Positions 32,703 to 44,752 of a stretch of 64,000 nt of DNA are shown here, in pieces. Below the pieces are notes generated by a model. The model saw nothing but the letters and a program-made list of their open reading frames with translations, did no database searches and had not been told where the DNA came from. The position numbers were made by a program, and so were the translations under genes. How positions within the stretch are numbered: position 1 is the stretch's first letter; each line of letters starts with the position of its first letter. The DNA is from Niebla homalea (taxonomy: Eukaryota > Ascomycota > Lecanoromycetes > Lecanorales > Ramalinaceae): contig JAHGAU010000015.1 of NCBI GenBank assembly GCA_019925105.1, forward strand, positions 434,001 through 498,000, given 5' to 3'.

Positions 32703-34527
32703 CTATGCTTTATACAACGTGTCCAAGAATCCCCCCGCCAACTGCACCACAACATCCTTGTTCGGCAAACTCCCCGCCACTCCATACAACGCCGCCGCAT
32801 CCCCCTTGGGCGGGCCCTTCGTCCCCTTACCCTCCGCGACCCTTACCCGCTCCTTCTCCCTCTCCCCTTCCACCGCAGCCACAATATCCCCAATCAACCG
32901 TTCCACGGCTCCAACAATTGGCAACGTCACTGCCACATGTATAGCTGGCGGGTTCTGCAGCGCATTGAGATGCCACCCGCCGGCGCTCATCGCGTCCGCC
33001 AAATCATACACGTTGAGTGTTTTGGAGGTGAAGGCCACCACGCTGACGAGCGGCTTGCCAATCACTTCGATCTGGTCTTTGAGAGCAGGGTGCGTGCGGA
33101 TAGCCGTTTCGATTTTCTTGGCTGCACCGACAATTTTGCTGCAGGATTCCATGTAGCCGGCCTCGCCCTGGCTCATGAGGCTCGCCCAACAGCTTGCGAT
33201 CAGCGCTCCGGGGCGCGATCCGGCGATGCTGGGGGATGCATACACCCCGCCGGACCAGTCGGGCGAGATGAAGTATTGGTAGGATCGTAATGAAGCGGAG
33301 CGGTAGAGACAGGTGGAATTGCCCTTGGGGGCAAAGCCGTATTTGTGTGTGTCGCAAGAGATGGAGGTTACGCCTTTCAGACTGAAATCGAAGGGTGTGG
33401 TAGGGAAGCCCGCACGGGAGAGGAAGGGGACGAGGAAGGAGCCGAGACAGCAGTCGACGTGGAGCGGGAGACGGCGGCGGTGGGCGAGCAGGGAAAGGGC
33501 GGGGATGTCGTCGATGATACCGTGAGGGAAGTTCGGGGCCGAGCCGACGAGAAGGATGGTGTTGCTGTTGATGAGGCGGGAGACTGATGGGGTGTGGACG
33601 GTGTAAGTTGGGGCGGGGCAAGCGACGAGGTGGACTTTGATGGAGAAGTAAGAGCCGGCTTTGCGGAAGGCGGCGTGGGCGGTTTCAGGGACGATCCTGT
33701 TGAGAAGGCCACTTGATCAGCGACTTCACGTACTTGATCGTAGAGCACAGATGGTATTCCCTTACATCTCCGGTTCCGTGACCCCCCTCTCCACCCTAGC
33801 TTTCTGCCTCGCGCTCAAGCATGCCATCAATATCGACTCCGTCCCACCACTAGTCGTCACGCCTGCTGCTCCCGCCGGCGCATTGAACATGGCCAACACC
33901 ATGGCCACAATTTCAGCCTCCATCTTGCGAACCCCTGGAAACACATCCGGATGGATAGGGTTGGCGACGCTGAACCTCTCAAAAGCCTCCGCTTGCAATT
34001 TGATCAAGCTGTCACCGCCATGATAGACAGCTCCACTGACCAACCCGTCTTCCCACCGCGTGTGCTCCATTTCGCCCAGCTTGGCCAGCTCTGCTCTGAC
34101 GTGTTCTTCCGTCCATGCCTCCTTTGGCAGTGTCAGGTATCGAGTTGTGCCTGGGCCATTGGGAATCAATTTCCCTTCGAGCTTGCCAATGGCTTCCGTG
34201 ACCTGCTTCTGAACTCGAGATCGGACACCCGGTGTGGATAGGAATATACCGTATAATGTGCGCCGTATAGATATATATAATTCCGATATGCTACCGAACA
34301 AACCGCGGCCTTTGAGCTGGAGGACAGTCTTGCGACTCCATCGGAGGAGGAACAGGAGGAAGACGAGGTTTCGAAGTCTGCAACTATGTGTTTAGAAATG
34401 CTACCCATCTCGACTTACGATACTTGACTTACGTATCTTTGCCCAAGGCGAAATAGTTGCTTCCTGCGCCAGCCTTTGGCGAAGGAAGCGGATTGCTGAG
34501 GCTGACAGACAGACGGGACCCCCCCAT
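32703..34527 (-). CDS. dpl1: sphingosine-1-phosphate lyase
   Basis: Minus-strand gene with exons 34527-34433, 34377-33766 and 33696-32703, and introns of 55 and 69 bases, giving 566 residues. Splicing restores the N-terminal membrane anchor (LRNLVFLLFLLRWSRK), the family block FGSISELYISIRRTLYG, and the junction VTEPEM/IVPETAHAAFRKAG. The PLP-dependent fold shows AAGVTTSGGTESILMA, LPLHVDCCLGSF and the Schiff-base lysine in SISCDTHKYGFAPKG, followed by the downstream motif YVYASPSIAGSRPG-like (seen as GGVYASPSIAGSRPGALIAS). The enzyme cleaves phosphorylated sphingoid bases to a fatty aldehyde and phosphoethanolamine in the ER, the exit step of sphingolipid breakdown. Length is normal for the family. 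A run of seven G follows the start codon. Confidence 0.94.
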
Positions 34528-35085
34528 TTGTCTGATTGTCTCACGTTGTTGGTCTCACGCTCATCAATGGGGCTAGAGTAATCCTCCGATCAGCATTGGG
34601 GTTGGTGATGTTAACCTAAAATTGCAATATGAAAAGACAGACGATGTTTATTGATCGCACACATACATGATTTTTGCTATCATGAAGTGTTGGATGCCGA
34701 GGTCGATGAGGTGATGATTCATGCGGACCGGCTCCACCATGCCACCAATGCTAGGCTGTAGGCTTGGTACATACCCAGGAAGGGTCCAGCAGCGATTGGG
34801 AAATTATGAGGAGCTCCTGCCGGATCTTGCCACTTACATGCCGGAGCTTTAATCTAGGATGCACCATTTACGATGGACAGAAAGCTTTTGAAGCGTTTCA
34901 CGAATCATTGAATTTGTGGTATACCATCAATATAGACAGTGGGGCGAAGGAGTAAGAAGCTATTGTACAGTCCCAAAGAAGGATGAATAACAACATACTA
35001 CCAATGGGTATCCTTGATGCCTTTCTCTTCTACTCATTCAGAATTCCAAACCAGCTTTCATGTGCAAACCCATTCCCTTTGCTGG
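34528..35085. other. promoter of the S1P lyase gene plus 3' end of the SAPS gene
   Basis: Two minus-strand genes are in tandem here, so this gap holds the terminator of the SAPS gene and the promoter of the lyase. No specific site recognised. Confidence 0.45.
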
Positions 35086-38000
35086 TCAGTGCATGACGAC
35101 ATGCATTTCGACATCCTCGCCACTATCAGTATCGGCAGTGTCGTCAGGATCAGCGGCCGGGCTGTTGGCGAAGTCATCCAGATCCAGATGCCTTGCCGCG
35201 GCGGACGAGGCCTTCTTGCGCTGTTCATTGCCAAGTATGTCCCCCATGCCGGTCTCCTCTATCTGGAATCTTCTATCTTCCTGGGAATTCGAGGCATCGC
35301 CCTGTGTCATCTCCTCTTCGGTCCAATGCGCATCCTCAGAATCTAGATTTACCTCGTTCAAGCCGTTGTGACGAGGGGAAGATTCTTTCTCGGGGGATGT
35401 TGAATCTAGGTTGTCGGATGATGCTTGCAAGGCGAGCCGGTTTCCAAGCTTGACGCGTGCTTTACTTGGTTGGAGATTGAGCGGCGGAGGAGCCGGCGGG
35501 GGCTCAGATGGCGGTGTTGCGTTTGAAGAAAGATTCGCAGACGAGTGCTTGAACTAAACCATTTGTCAGCATTGTGTCCTTCAGCAAGGAGCCGTTGCTT
35601 GCTATGCCTCGATCTCGAGTCCAAGCAGACTCTGAAGAGAAGATGATTGTCAGGTCAGAGAAGACTTACTGGGTCCGAACTCCCACCCATCTCGCCCTCA
35701 TCAATCTCTTCCATCTCCTCGTCCTCCTCGTCACTCGAGCTCCCAAAGCCGCTCAAAAGAGAGCCACTATTGAGACCGAATGCGCTGTTTGACGTGCCAC
35801 TGCCATTGCTTGCGAGGTCCATCGAGTCAAGCCCAGGGCCACCGTTCAAGCCAGCGTTGGCCAAAGCTGCGGATGGGCCAGGGCCGAAGTTGGTAGTGTT
35901 AGCAGCAGCGGCAGTCACTGCATTCAAGACTGCTTGCCGAGGACCCAAGGTCATGTCAGGCCGCACCCCACCAAGGATTGCGTTGTCCCTTTCCCTGGTC
36001 TCGGAAAGCGTGTTTTCGACATAATCGTTCCATTGCTGACTGGTCACCCTGTCGAGCACGGCTGACGATAGGAGCTCTGGTGAATGGCGATCGCTGAACT
36101 TGACAACTTCCTCGGCGACCAGGGTTAGGTGGCCCATAAAGCCTAGACGCATGTTTGTCTTTGATTGCGTGGCTTCACTCTGCCTCTGCCCGTCGACAAT
36201 TCTCTCCGTGATCCGCCCAGTCTGGAAGACGTCTATGGCAAGCGAACGGTTGAAGCCCCTATCTATGGGTCCATTGAAGACTTGCTGAACGACGTCGTAG
36301 ACTACGTTGTGGAGAAAGTTATTCCACGGGAAGCGAAAGAAGAAATCCTGTCAGGCCAGTTTGAGCGAGTGCATGTCTAACAAGCAAGAGGACACTTACA
36401 ATGATTGTAGGGACTACATGATGCTCTACAAACATGATCTTCAGGAAGTCCCCAACCATTGGCTGGCCATCAACGTCCCATTCGAATTGAGGAGTAAAGC
36501 TCGTGTCATTACCCGTGTCCAGCATAGATTGACCGCTATCCCCATCGACGCCTCTCGTTGTGTTCCCGGCCTCAGGGCTAGTAATTTCGTCCATGGAAGT
36601 ATCGACAGAGTCCTGAGTGCTTTGTCCTTCTTGCTGAGTAGGACTAAAAGAGGCGAAGAGTGGTGCAGGTTTGTCCTCCGGGTGAGGGGACAGTGTTCCG
36701 AGACTTCTGGACTCGTCTGAACGGGGCTCAGATGCCTTTTCGCGGTGTGGAAGAGGAGGTGCTTCGTCAGAATTGTGCTCACGATTGGGTTTATCTGTGA
36801 GGGCTGGTATTTCGGACTCGTTCTCATCATGAATGTGTTGCTGTATCGTCGCCTCCTCGCCGACAGTGAGACACCCAACTTCAGAAGTCAATCCGGAAGT
36901 CGGTGAGGTTGGCGAGGCCGTGGCGTATGGGTGTGGTGGGAGGGGCTCTGCTTCATTGGGAATGTCGATGTCTTTCTCGTCCATAGCCACTAGACGTGGT
37001 GACGTTAACGGCTCGTCAACGAATTCCTCGTCAAGGTCGAGCCGTGGCTTTAACGGCCTGGGCGTGTCGGCAGCGATCGTTGGTTTGTCTTCTAGCTCGA
37101 AGGGAGACTTCTCATCAAAGTCGTCTTTGATATCCTCCACCTCATCGGAAGGATGGCCAACGTTCTCGAACCCGTCCTCTTCAGTGCTGTTATTCGCTAT
37201 TCCCAATTTCCGGGAGTCTTTGCCGGGGGAGCCCGGACGCAGACGCGACACGCCATTGGTGAAGGCTGTGCTATCCTCTGAAAATTCGGTCACCGCAGAT
37301 TCAGGCACTTTTGGTGTTTTCAAATAGCCTTCTTCTCTTAGCTTCTCTCGTTCTTCGTCCCGCTGTTTGATGAAAGCTTCGCTCCCACGCTCATTCAGGA
37401 GTCCCATGTTGCTACAATGAAGCAACTCAGCCATAAGCTCGCAGGTCTTGAAACGGTCAAAGCCCAGCGGTTCAATCTTGTCGCCGAAAGCCACGGTCAA
37501 CTCTTTCCTCTTGACAGTGACCTGGCTGTCGCCATCAAACACCAGATGAGTAGAGCTTAATAGCAGAGCCATGAAGTCCGGGACCCGCTTGGCAAAACAC
37601 CTCAACATCGTTCCAAGATATATTGGGTCGCTGCTGGAAGGGACAGAATCTGGTGCAGCTCCAACATCTGGATCATAGTCCGAGTTGTTCTTCCGGATTA
37701 TTTCAATGATCAAGCCAACACCGACCGTCAAAGGATTCCCGCCCTTAAGCATATTGGAAAGCAGGTTCTCCATGCACTGCTCTGAGACAAGCTGCCGAGT
37801 AAGGTTATTTGGGCCTATACATGACTGCTCGTTCTGTGACGCATTGGCCGAGATGGTGACAATTGCTTTCATGAAGTCTCCGGCAGATGTTTGAGTACCT
37901 GGGGCATGTGTATCTTCCAAAAAAGATAGCAGCCTTGGGACCAGATCTTGGCTTTGTAACCACTGTGTGCTGGTCAGTATACAGCGTGAGCCACGGTTTT

Positions 38001-38692
38001 ATCCTTGCCGAACTTACGTCGACCACGCCAAAGCCACCCTCACTCTTTTCCATGCTGATGATCTTCAACAACAGGTCCATTACGGCCGCACAATCGATGT
38101 GATTTAGCATGGCTGGTATAATTCCCTCCATTGACTGCAGGAATCGAATCATCTCTTCCGTCTTCTTATCAAGCAGCGTCTCATTGATCTTCGTGAAGTA
38201 GCCAGCCTCAGTAGGATCGAGCGGTGGGGTCCTCCGCAAGAAGTCCCAGAAGGTCTTCAGCAATTCTTGATTCTCGATCAAAGACTCTATGATAGACCAC
38301 GTGTCCGATGATAGAACCTCACTTGCGGTGTAAGCAAGCTTTGTCCTCTGTTTATCGACTTTGTCCCATTCCTCGAGCTCCTCCTGCCGTTTCGACTTTT
38401 CTTTCTTGGTCCGTCGGAACGGGCTCAACGATTTCTCTCGGAAGGGTTCCTCCTCACTGTCGTCCCCCTCATCGTCCTCCTCCGGCTTGGGCGTCTGAGG
38501 GGCTGTGACATATTCGAGTAGTCGCCGAAGCACGTTCTCATCCCTTAGAAATTCTATCAACTTGGAATTGGAGTCCTTCAGCTCCCTGATAAGATCTGCC
38601 TCCTCTAGAACTTCTTCAAGCGTGACATCTGACTTCTCGAGTATAGTGTTCAAAGTAGAGGTGTTGGCGTATCCTCCAAACCGCCAAAACAT
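35086..38692 (-). CDS. SAPS-domain protein (Sit4/PP6 phosphatase-associated)
   Basis: Minus-strand gene with exons 38692-38018, 37962-36400, 36347-35670 and 35553-35086, and introns of 55, 52 and 116 bases, giving 1127 residues. It opens with the conserved FWRFGGYANTSTLNTILEKS. The acidic insert DDEGDDSEEEPF follows, then SAPS-domain motifs (SSDTWSIIESLIENQELL, FLQSMEGIIPAMLNHI, VVD/WLQSQDLVPRLLSFLE across intron 1, GLIIEIIRKNNSDYDP). A disordered S/P/E-rich centre covers about 430-700. A conserved return, MFVEHHVVPTII/DFFFRFPWNNFLHNVVYD, is formed across intron 2, and the tail is acidic. These proteins are regulatory partners of the PP2A-like phosphatase Sit4/PP6 and act in cell-cycle, TOR and stress signalling. 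I started at 38692 because all family members begin with MFWRFGG. Confidence 0.93.
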
Positions 38693-39580
38693 TTTGCAAC
38701 AGTTTTTATCGGTGGCCGGCACACTTGAGGTAAGGGATGTAGCTATCAGTGGCGCTATGTACTGTTTCAGGTCATCGAGCTCTCCGCTTGTCCGACCAAC
38801 CCGAGCTCTACCAGCACCGATGTATCCAGATTGGGCAAACTTGAATGCGCACAGTCTGAGTGCACAACAGTGATGCAAGAGCTCTGACAGCTTCTTCTCT
38901 TCATCAGAGTATCGAGATCTTCACAGTCTGTCACCAATCAGCTCAAGAATGTTGGAGATGAGAAATTGTGGAGCTTTAATTGCAGGAGCATGCGTTGAAA
39001 ATGCGAGGTTTTGATGAGATGTGCCCTAATAGGTTGAAATGAAGCGGGAGGGGGGAGATGTATTCGAATCAGCATAAGCATGACACTCAATCAGTATTGC
39101 GAGCACTCAACAACGTCCTGATTGACTTTCTGATATCATTTACACTCTTGCTTTGCGGCCTTCTGATTCCCGTTCTTACTTTAGGGAGTTGGTAAGTAAG
39201 TGCACGTGACTTTTGTCGAGCCCGGTGACTAGAAACTATTTTAGGCACCTGCGCCCGGGGGCATGGTAAGGCGCTGTCCGGCGGTTGTTTGGTCTTTACA
39301 GATTAGACCGGGGGGGAAGGGGGGGGGCTCGGATTCCGTACAGGCGTGACTAAACAGAGTCTATCTTGGTACCCCGTAACTTAGACCGCTTCAAATAGGT
39401 ATAAGGTAATGAGATTCGTCATGGACATTAGTGGCCTTGCTGACAGGAGGTTCACGCCGACGAAGGAAATACAGACTCGCAAACTCCGCTTCCAATGCTC
39501 CAGCATGAGCTTCATCAATCTGATCCTGCACACCCGTAGTACATTTCGAATCCAGGCTTCTGTTCCCCTTTCGTATATCG
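38693..39580. promoter_or_regulatory. promoter of the SAPS gene plus 3' end of the GBD/FH3 gene
   Basis: This tandem minus-strand gap has 888 bases. It carries two adjacent G runs (about 39,309-39,327; seven or more G, two A, eight or more G) that could form a G-quadruplex on the plus strand. Nothing looks coding. Confidence 0.45.
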
Positions 39581-42130
39581 TCATAGCCAACCTCCGTCAT
39601 CTGGCTTGTGTTCTCCAGCTTCACCAAAATCCAGCTTTGGCATCTCCAGTTTGGGTGGAGCTTCGACCTTACCCTTCTTGACTGGACTCGACTTTCTGGG
39701 ACTGTTAGGAGCTGTCTGCGGCAGAGCACCTTCTTTCACTCCTTTAACGTCCCATCCGTCCTCCTTCGCGGCACCGACCCAGGTGCTAAGAGCAGAATGG
39801 ACACTTCCGTAGAACTTCTCCTTGCATGTGCGCAACGTACCGCCCATTACCTTCTCGAACCCGGAGTCCTTCATTTCCTGGCGTAATGAGTTCCGATCCC
39901 GTCTGGTTGGCAAGGAAGCCAGAACGCCATTGAGCAGATCAAGGTGAGTCGTCAGATAGGTGGTGGCGTCCCACTCCACGCCTCCTATGTAAGGGGCGGT
40001 AGGTATTGGAGGATGAGGTTGGGGGTAATGGCGAGAGATGTAGCTTGCCTGAGAGCTGGCTTTGGGAACTTCGGGATATGGAATGATATTCACATGGTGG
40101 AGAAAGATCCAAAAGACCTCTTTAGTCACGTCGGATATCTCTTTTTGCCACACTCGATACGGGCGAGGGTGGTGCATCGTTGAGATGAAACCTAGTACTT
40201 GTGTTGCTTCAGGCTTTGCTGGGTCGCGAAGGTAAGATAAGACAGTTCGAGACCTCGATTCGATGTCGGGCTGCGGCGCATTGGACAGATAGGTAGAGAG
40301 CAGGCCAACGATGAGCGTGCGTGTGGCGAATTCGCTTGGACCTTTCTTCTCCTCAGAATACAAAAGACCAAGCAGAGCCGGGAAGAGTACGTTGTGGATC
40401 TCGGTGAGATTGGCGAGTGCCAGCGATGTCGTGCTCAACGCCTTCAGACATGAGAGCGTCTCGTGCAAGAGCGTATCCTCATGTTCCTCTCGCCACTCTA
40501 CTGCAATGATCCGATACAGCAGGCCAACAACTTCGTCCATGCCTCCGTCTTTGATAAAAGTGTTCACCCATTCGACAGTCTCATTTCTCAGAAGCTGCTT
40601 CAACTTCTGAAGCCGGCCTACTTCAACCTCTTGTGGTTGCTGCGCCTTTCGCAGGTAAGCAATACAGTCGGCTGGTGTTACGAAGACATTGGCATTTCCA
40701 AATAAGCCGAATGATCCTTTTCTACCTGATTCGAGGCATGTTATAGACTTGGCCGACTCTGAGGCTTGCAATTGGCCAGTCCTAGCCCGGTGACGAGAGA
40801 TAGATCTGTCCGACTTGTGCTTTTTGGTGGGGGATCCTTCGCCTTTGTTGAAGGTGAATGTCCGGCTTCTTGGACGTGCTTTTCTGGCGGCGTCTGTGCT
40901 ACAGGCGGAGTCAGGCCTATCGGCGTCACCCTCACATACGCCATCCTCAGTCTTTGATCTTTTGCCAGACGTCGGTCGACGGCTTTGCATTGCTAGGCCT
41001 TCAGTGCTCGACGCAGATCCCGGCCCTGACTTATCCTTACTGATGAAATCAGCTTTGATGCTCGTGTCTAATGATCTCATCTTGTCGCGAGTGTTCTGCG
41101 GAACATTCCTCGACTCCTAAAGCGAGTTCAGTACGTTTCACACTGAAGTTTCTTCTGGGATGGTTACCAAGAGAGTTTCAAAAGCTCTCTCGACCTCCTT
41201 GGGGTCGAGCACCTGGGTAGGTGGTTGCTTGACAGGTTCTTTCGGTAGCTCCTTCAATTTGCCATTGAAGGCCGCGACGGCCGCCATTACACGTGAGCCT
41301 CTTATGCTGACCGTTAAGCCTCCCTGATCAGACTTGTGGACATCCGCCCCCTCGTGTGTCTTTCGATCTTGACTTCGCACGTCCGAAGTTGAAAGGTCTC
41401 CCTTCTTGGGGTCCCCTCGGGTCAGGTCTTGTGACTTTCTAGACGAACGATGACCGGAGAAAGTCTCCAATAGCGAGGCTTGTGTACGGCTTCCTTGTAA
41501 ATTTTCTGATTTGGGTCGGAGGCCTTGCTGCGGTCTTTTTGAGAGGGTAGGCTGCTCGTTCGGGGGATAGCTCCGTTGCTTCGAGGGCGAATAGTCGCGT
41601 GGCAGATACAAGTCTATCTCGTTTTGCAAATCGTTTCGATCATTAAGCGGTATTCTGGTGGTGCCGGCCTCATCCTGCATGTTTTGTGTTGCAAATTGCT
41701 TCCATATCGGAGTCTCCTGCGGCGCTTGATTCTCTTTGTCCTTGAATTCTGGATGAGTGCACTCTCTCGTACCCTTCGAAGATTCTGGCCGAGAGAAGAT
41801 AGATGTGAGGCCCGTTGACGACCGTGATTTTTGCATCTGTGGTTCATTCTCATATCCTAGCGTCTTCTTCTTTGGCTTTATCTTCTCCCTGTCCAGTAAG
41901 GACATGAGGTTCTTTGAGCTTTTCGTCCTCCTATGGCCAGTATTATCCCCATCATGGATCTGTGAGGTCTCCAAAGTCTTGCTCGATGGCTTTCTCGCGT
42001 GGATGTTGGCTCCACCGCCCTCCATCTGACCTTTTCTAGTATGAGGATGATCGGGGGGAAGCATTATCGGGTTACCAGTGCTCTCCCCCAAGGGCTTCGG
42101 CAAAGAAGCCACCTGGACAGCAGGAGGCAT
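39581..42130 (-). CDS. GBD/FH3-domain protein without FH1/FH2
   Basis: Minus-strand gene with exons 42130-41168 and 41116-39581, joined by a 51-base intron (GTAACC..TTTAG) in phase 0, giving 832 residues. The splice rebuilds the formin GTPase-binding block: LDPKEVERAFETLL joined to ESRNVPQNTRDKMRSLDT. The FH3-like armadillo region follows (CIAYLRKAQQPQEVEVGRLQ, then LLRNETVEWVNTFIKDGGM, LSCLKALSTTSLALAN, VLGFISTMHHPRPYRVWQ). There is no proline-rich FH1 or actin-nucleating FH2; the frame ends soon after in a basic S/P-rich tail. Fungal genomes carry such a stand-alone protein besides the real formin, and I infer a Rho/Cdc42-binding adaptor role. The N-terminal 270 residues are disordered. The reading frame stays open about 36 codons upstream of 42130 without an ATG, so an upstream exon is possible. 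Confidence 0.85.
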
Positions 42131-42650
42131 GTCCCGCCGGTATGCTGAGAAGCCTGTATTGCCCTGAGCGGACGAACGTGACGTGTAAGTTTGACCGTTG
42201 ATAAACGTTGGGGATCTTGATCACTACCATGGCAAGGACGCAAAAAACACACCTCAGGCTCTCACAGTATACATGAAAGCTATTCCAGAAACTTAATTTA
42301 GGTCTTGTATCAGGCTTTAAGCAGTGTGCGTTCTGCGCGTGCGCCTGCCATCATTCACAGAATTCGAAGGAGTCGTTGCATTGAATTTCGACGATTTGCG
42401 ACATTGAAGCCAAATGAAGTTTAGTTCATCCGTTGGCAGGGTGCCCAGGATACGCGTGATGGTCCGAAGTTTGAACCGATGCGGAATTCAAACGTCGGAA
42501 TAAGCCGGGTCCTTGCCGCGTGTTCTGCAAGCTTTGCTCCTTGGCTAAATCGTGCCGGTCTCTTACCTAAGATCTTGCCACCGTCCTGGAGGGGCTTTTT
42601 GCTCTTGAAAATATCGGTGTCCTTACTCAGTCCATGTCCCAGGCCAAAAA
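42131..42650. promoter_or_regulatory. divergent promoter, GBD/FH3 gene / NRAMP gene
   Basis: A gap of 520 bases between two outward-facing start codons. The first 110 bases on the left remain partly open in the GBD/FH3 frame. No clear TATA box. Metal-responsive elements could be expected for an NRAMP gene, but none was identified. Confidence 0.4.
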
Positions 42651-44402
42651 ATGAATTGTCCATCGAGGACAGATGAGTTACCTTTACATGATGGACTCAA
42701 TCAGAATCCATCAGGGTTGGCCGGCGACTTGACTACAAGGCAGGACCTCAATGGCATCGTCAACATCCGGACGAATCAAGACATTAGTACTGCACCCTTC
42801 AACAAGAAGTTCGATGCCCATTTGGACGGTAGTATCAATCCAGATGGAGCCTTGGACACATCATCACAGGATCGGCCTCCGCTTGCCGAAGAATCCAAAT
42901 TTCCAGACCAAAACACGAAAACACCTACAGTCTCACTGACCTCCAACTGGCGCACCAGCTTTCCACAAAAGCCTGCCAGCCTCTGCAGGTCTTTTCGCAC
43001 AGCGAGCCAAATGTTCTGGAGGTACGGCAAATTCATTGGACCAGGCTTCATGGTTGCCGTGGCCTACATTGACCCAGGAAACTACTCGACCGACGTGGCT
43101 GCAGGGGCAGCTACTCGTTTCAAGCTGCTTTTCATCGTCTTCATGTCGAACATCTTTGCCATTGTCCTACAGACTCTTGCCATTCGTCTCGGCACAATCA
43201 CAGGAATGAACCTGGCGGAGAATTGCAGAGCACACTTGCCCAGCTGGCTTAACATTATCCTGTACATACTTGGGGAGGCCGCCATCATTGCGACCGATAT
43301 CGCAGAAGTGATTGGCAGCGCCATTGCACTGAACCTATTGCTCAAGGTACCCTTAATAGCTGGCTGCGCCATCACACTAGTCGACGTTCTTATTATCCTG
43401 TTATTCTATAATCCTAATGGGAGCATACGCCGGCTTCGTTTCTTCGAATATTTCGTCATGGCTCTTGTCCTTGGGGTTGTCGTGTGCTTTTGCATCGAAC
43501 TCTCTCTGATCGAGGGCACCTCTGTAGGAGAAGTCTTCAGAGGCTACCTGCCGTCTTCCACTGTCGTTGAAGGCCAGGGCATTTACCTCAGCTGCGGCAT
43601 ATTGGGAGCAACGGTCATGCCACACAGTCTATATCTTGGAAGTGGTATCGTTCAGGCTAGACTTCAGGAATTCGATCGTCAGGCGGGCAACGCCCCTCCC
43701 GATACCACATCTACTCAGGCGAGTACCAAAGTCTTCTACAAGCCTTCGCTTGCAGCGATTCGAGCTTGTCTTCGCTTCTCGATCACAGAAATGGCATCCT
43801 CGCTCTTCACCTTCGCCCTCTTTGTCAACAGTGCCATCTTGATCGTCGCCGGTGCATCTCTGTCATCCGACTCATCTGCCGAATCAGCTGATTTGTTTGG
43901 CATCCACAACTTATTAGCGACGACCATTGCCCCAGTAGCGGGCACAGTATTTGCTCTAGCACTGTTACTCTCCGGAACCTCGGCTGGTATCATCTGTACC
44001 ATTGCCGGTCAGATGCTCAGTGAAGGTGCACTCAATTGGTCCGTTGCTCCGTGGCTTCGACGCCTTCTTACACGTGCCATCAGTATTACGCCAAGCATCA
44101 TCATCGCGGGCGCGGTCGGCAAGGAAGGCCTTTCCGCCGCCTTGAATGGAACACAGGTCGCATTGAGCGTCTGCCTGCCCTTTGTGTCTGCGCCGTTGAT
44201 CTATTTCACCTGCCGCAACCGGTACATGAAGGTTGGTGGCAATGCGAGCCGCCTATCAGAAGGCGAGGAGTTTGACGAGGAGACTGAGGCTGGTGCGATG
44301 AGGAACCACTGGCTTCTCTCTATATTCGCTGTACTTGTATGGGTCGTTATTGCGATCATGAATGTGGCATTACTGGTTTTAGTCGGCCTTGGAAAAGCAT
44401 GA
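42651..44402 (+). CDS. NRAMP-family metal ion transporter
   Basis: Single exon, 583 residues. The first 120 residues are hydrophilic and probably cytosolic. The transporter core starts at FWRYGKFIGPGFMVAVAYID. The two hallmark metal-binding motifs are present: DPGNYSTD in TM1 and ATVMPHSLYLGSG (MPH) in TM6. Eleven or so membrane segments follow one another, including EAAIIATDIAEVIGSAIAL, FEYFVMALVLGVVVCFCIEL, SGTSAGIICTIAGQMLSEG and FAVLVWVVIAIMNVALLVLV at the end. Members move Mn2+, Fe2+ and related divalent ions with protons (yeast Smf1-3). Which ion and membrane apply here cannot be told. The start is the first ATG of the frame, though ATGs further in are possible since the leader is not conserved. 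Confidence 0.93.
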   Translation: MNCPSRTDELPLHDGLNQNPSGLAGDLTTRQDLNGIVNIRTNQDISTAPFNKKFDAHLDGSINPDGALDTSSQDRPPLAEESKFPDQNTKTPTVSLTSNWRTSFPQKPASLCRSFRTASQMFWRYGKFIGPGFMVAVAYIDPGNYSTDVAAGAATRFKLLFIVFMSNIFAIVLQTLAIRLGTITGMNLAENCRAHLPSWLNIILYILGEAAIIATDIAEVIGSAIALNLLLKVPLIAGCAITLVDVLIILLFYNPNGSIRRLRFFEYFVMALVLGVVVCFCIELSLIEGTSVGEVFRGYLPSSTVVEGQGIYLSCGILGATVMPHSLYLGSGIVQARLQEFDRQAGNAPPDTTSTQASTKVFYKPSLAAIRACLRFSITEMASSLFTFALFVNSAILIVAGASLSSDSSAESADLFGIHNLLATTIAPVAGTVFALALLLSGTSAGIICTIAGQMLSEGALNWSVAPWLRRLLTRAISITPSIIIAGAVGKEGLSAALNGTQVALSVCLPFVSAPLIYFTCRNRYMKVGGNASRLSEGEEFDEETEAGAMRNHWLLSIFAVLVWVVIAIMNVALLVLVGLGKA

Positions 44403-44752
44403 TGAAGATTTAATGGCAAACGAGTCAACCGTTGTATGAATTACCTTAGCTGAAGACCCAGTCAACGTACATAAGTTCTTACCAAATATTCCCACGTGGC
44501 AAGTTCCTTTGACCACTCTGGGCGAAGCGCAATTGGCCGATATCAACGACCAGCACCCTGACAGGCATCCTGCCGATTCATTTCATGCAGAACTACGTCA
44601 TTTGAAGATTCTCCCCAACCGGCCTAGTGCAAGCCTCAAGTTTTGCGGGCGACATAGCAGCCTGCAACTCCCTTTTGTGACCTCCACATCACTGCTGCTT
44701 GCGCCTCTCGTCTTTAATTCCCTTCTACTCTACCTCTCAAGCATCATCCAGC
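44403..44752. promoter_or_regulatory. promoter of vps60
   Basis: This tandem plus-strand gap has 350 bases and includes the NRAMP terminator and the vps60 promoter. A CT-rich leader (44,690-44,750) precedes the start codon. Confidence 0.45.

Noticed and set aside
39391..39729. A 112-codon minus-strand frame that could extend the GBD/FH3 protein
   Set aside because: No family-like sequence and no good splice junction from the main frame; the main frame ends naturally at 39581.
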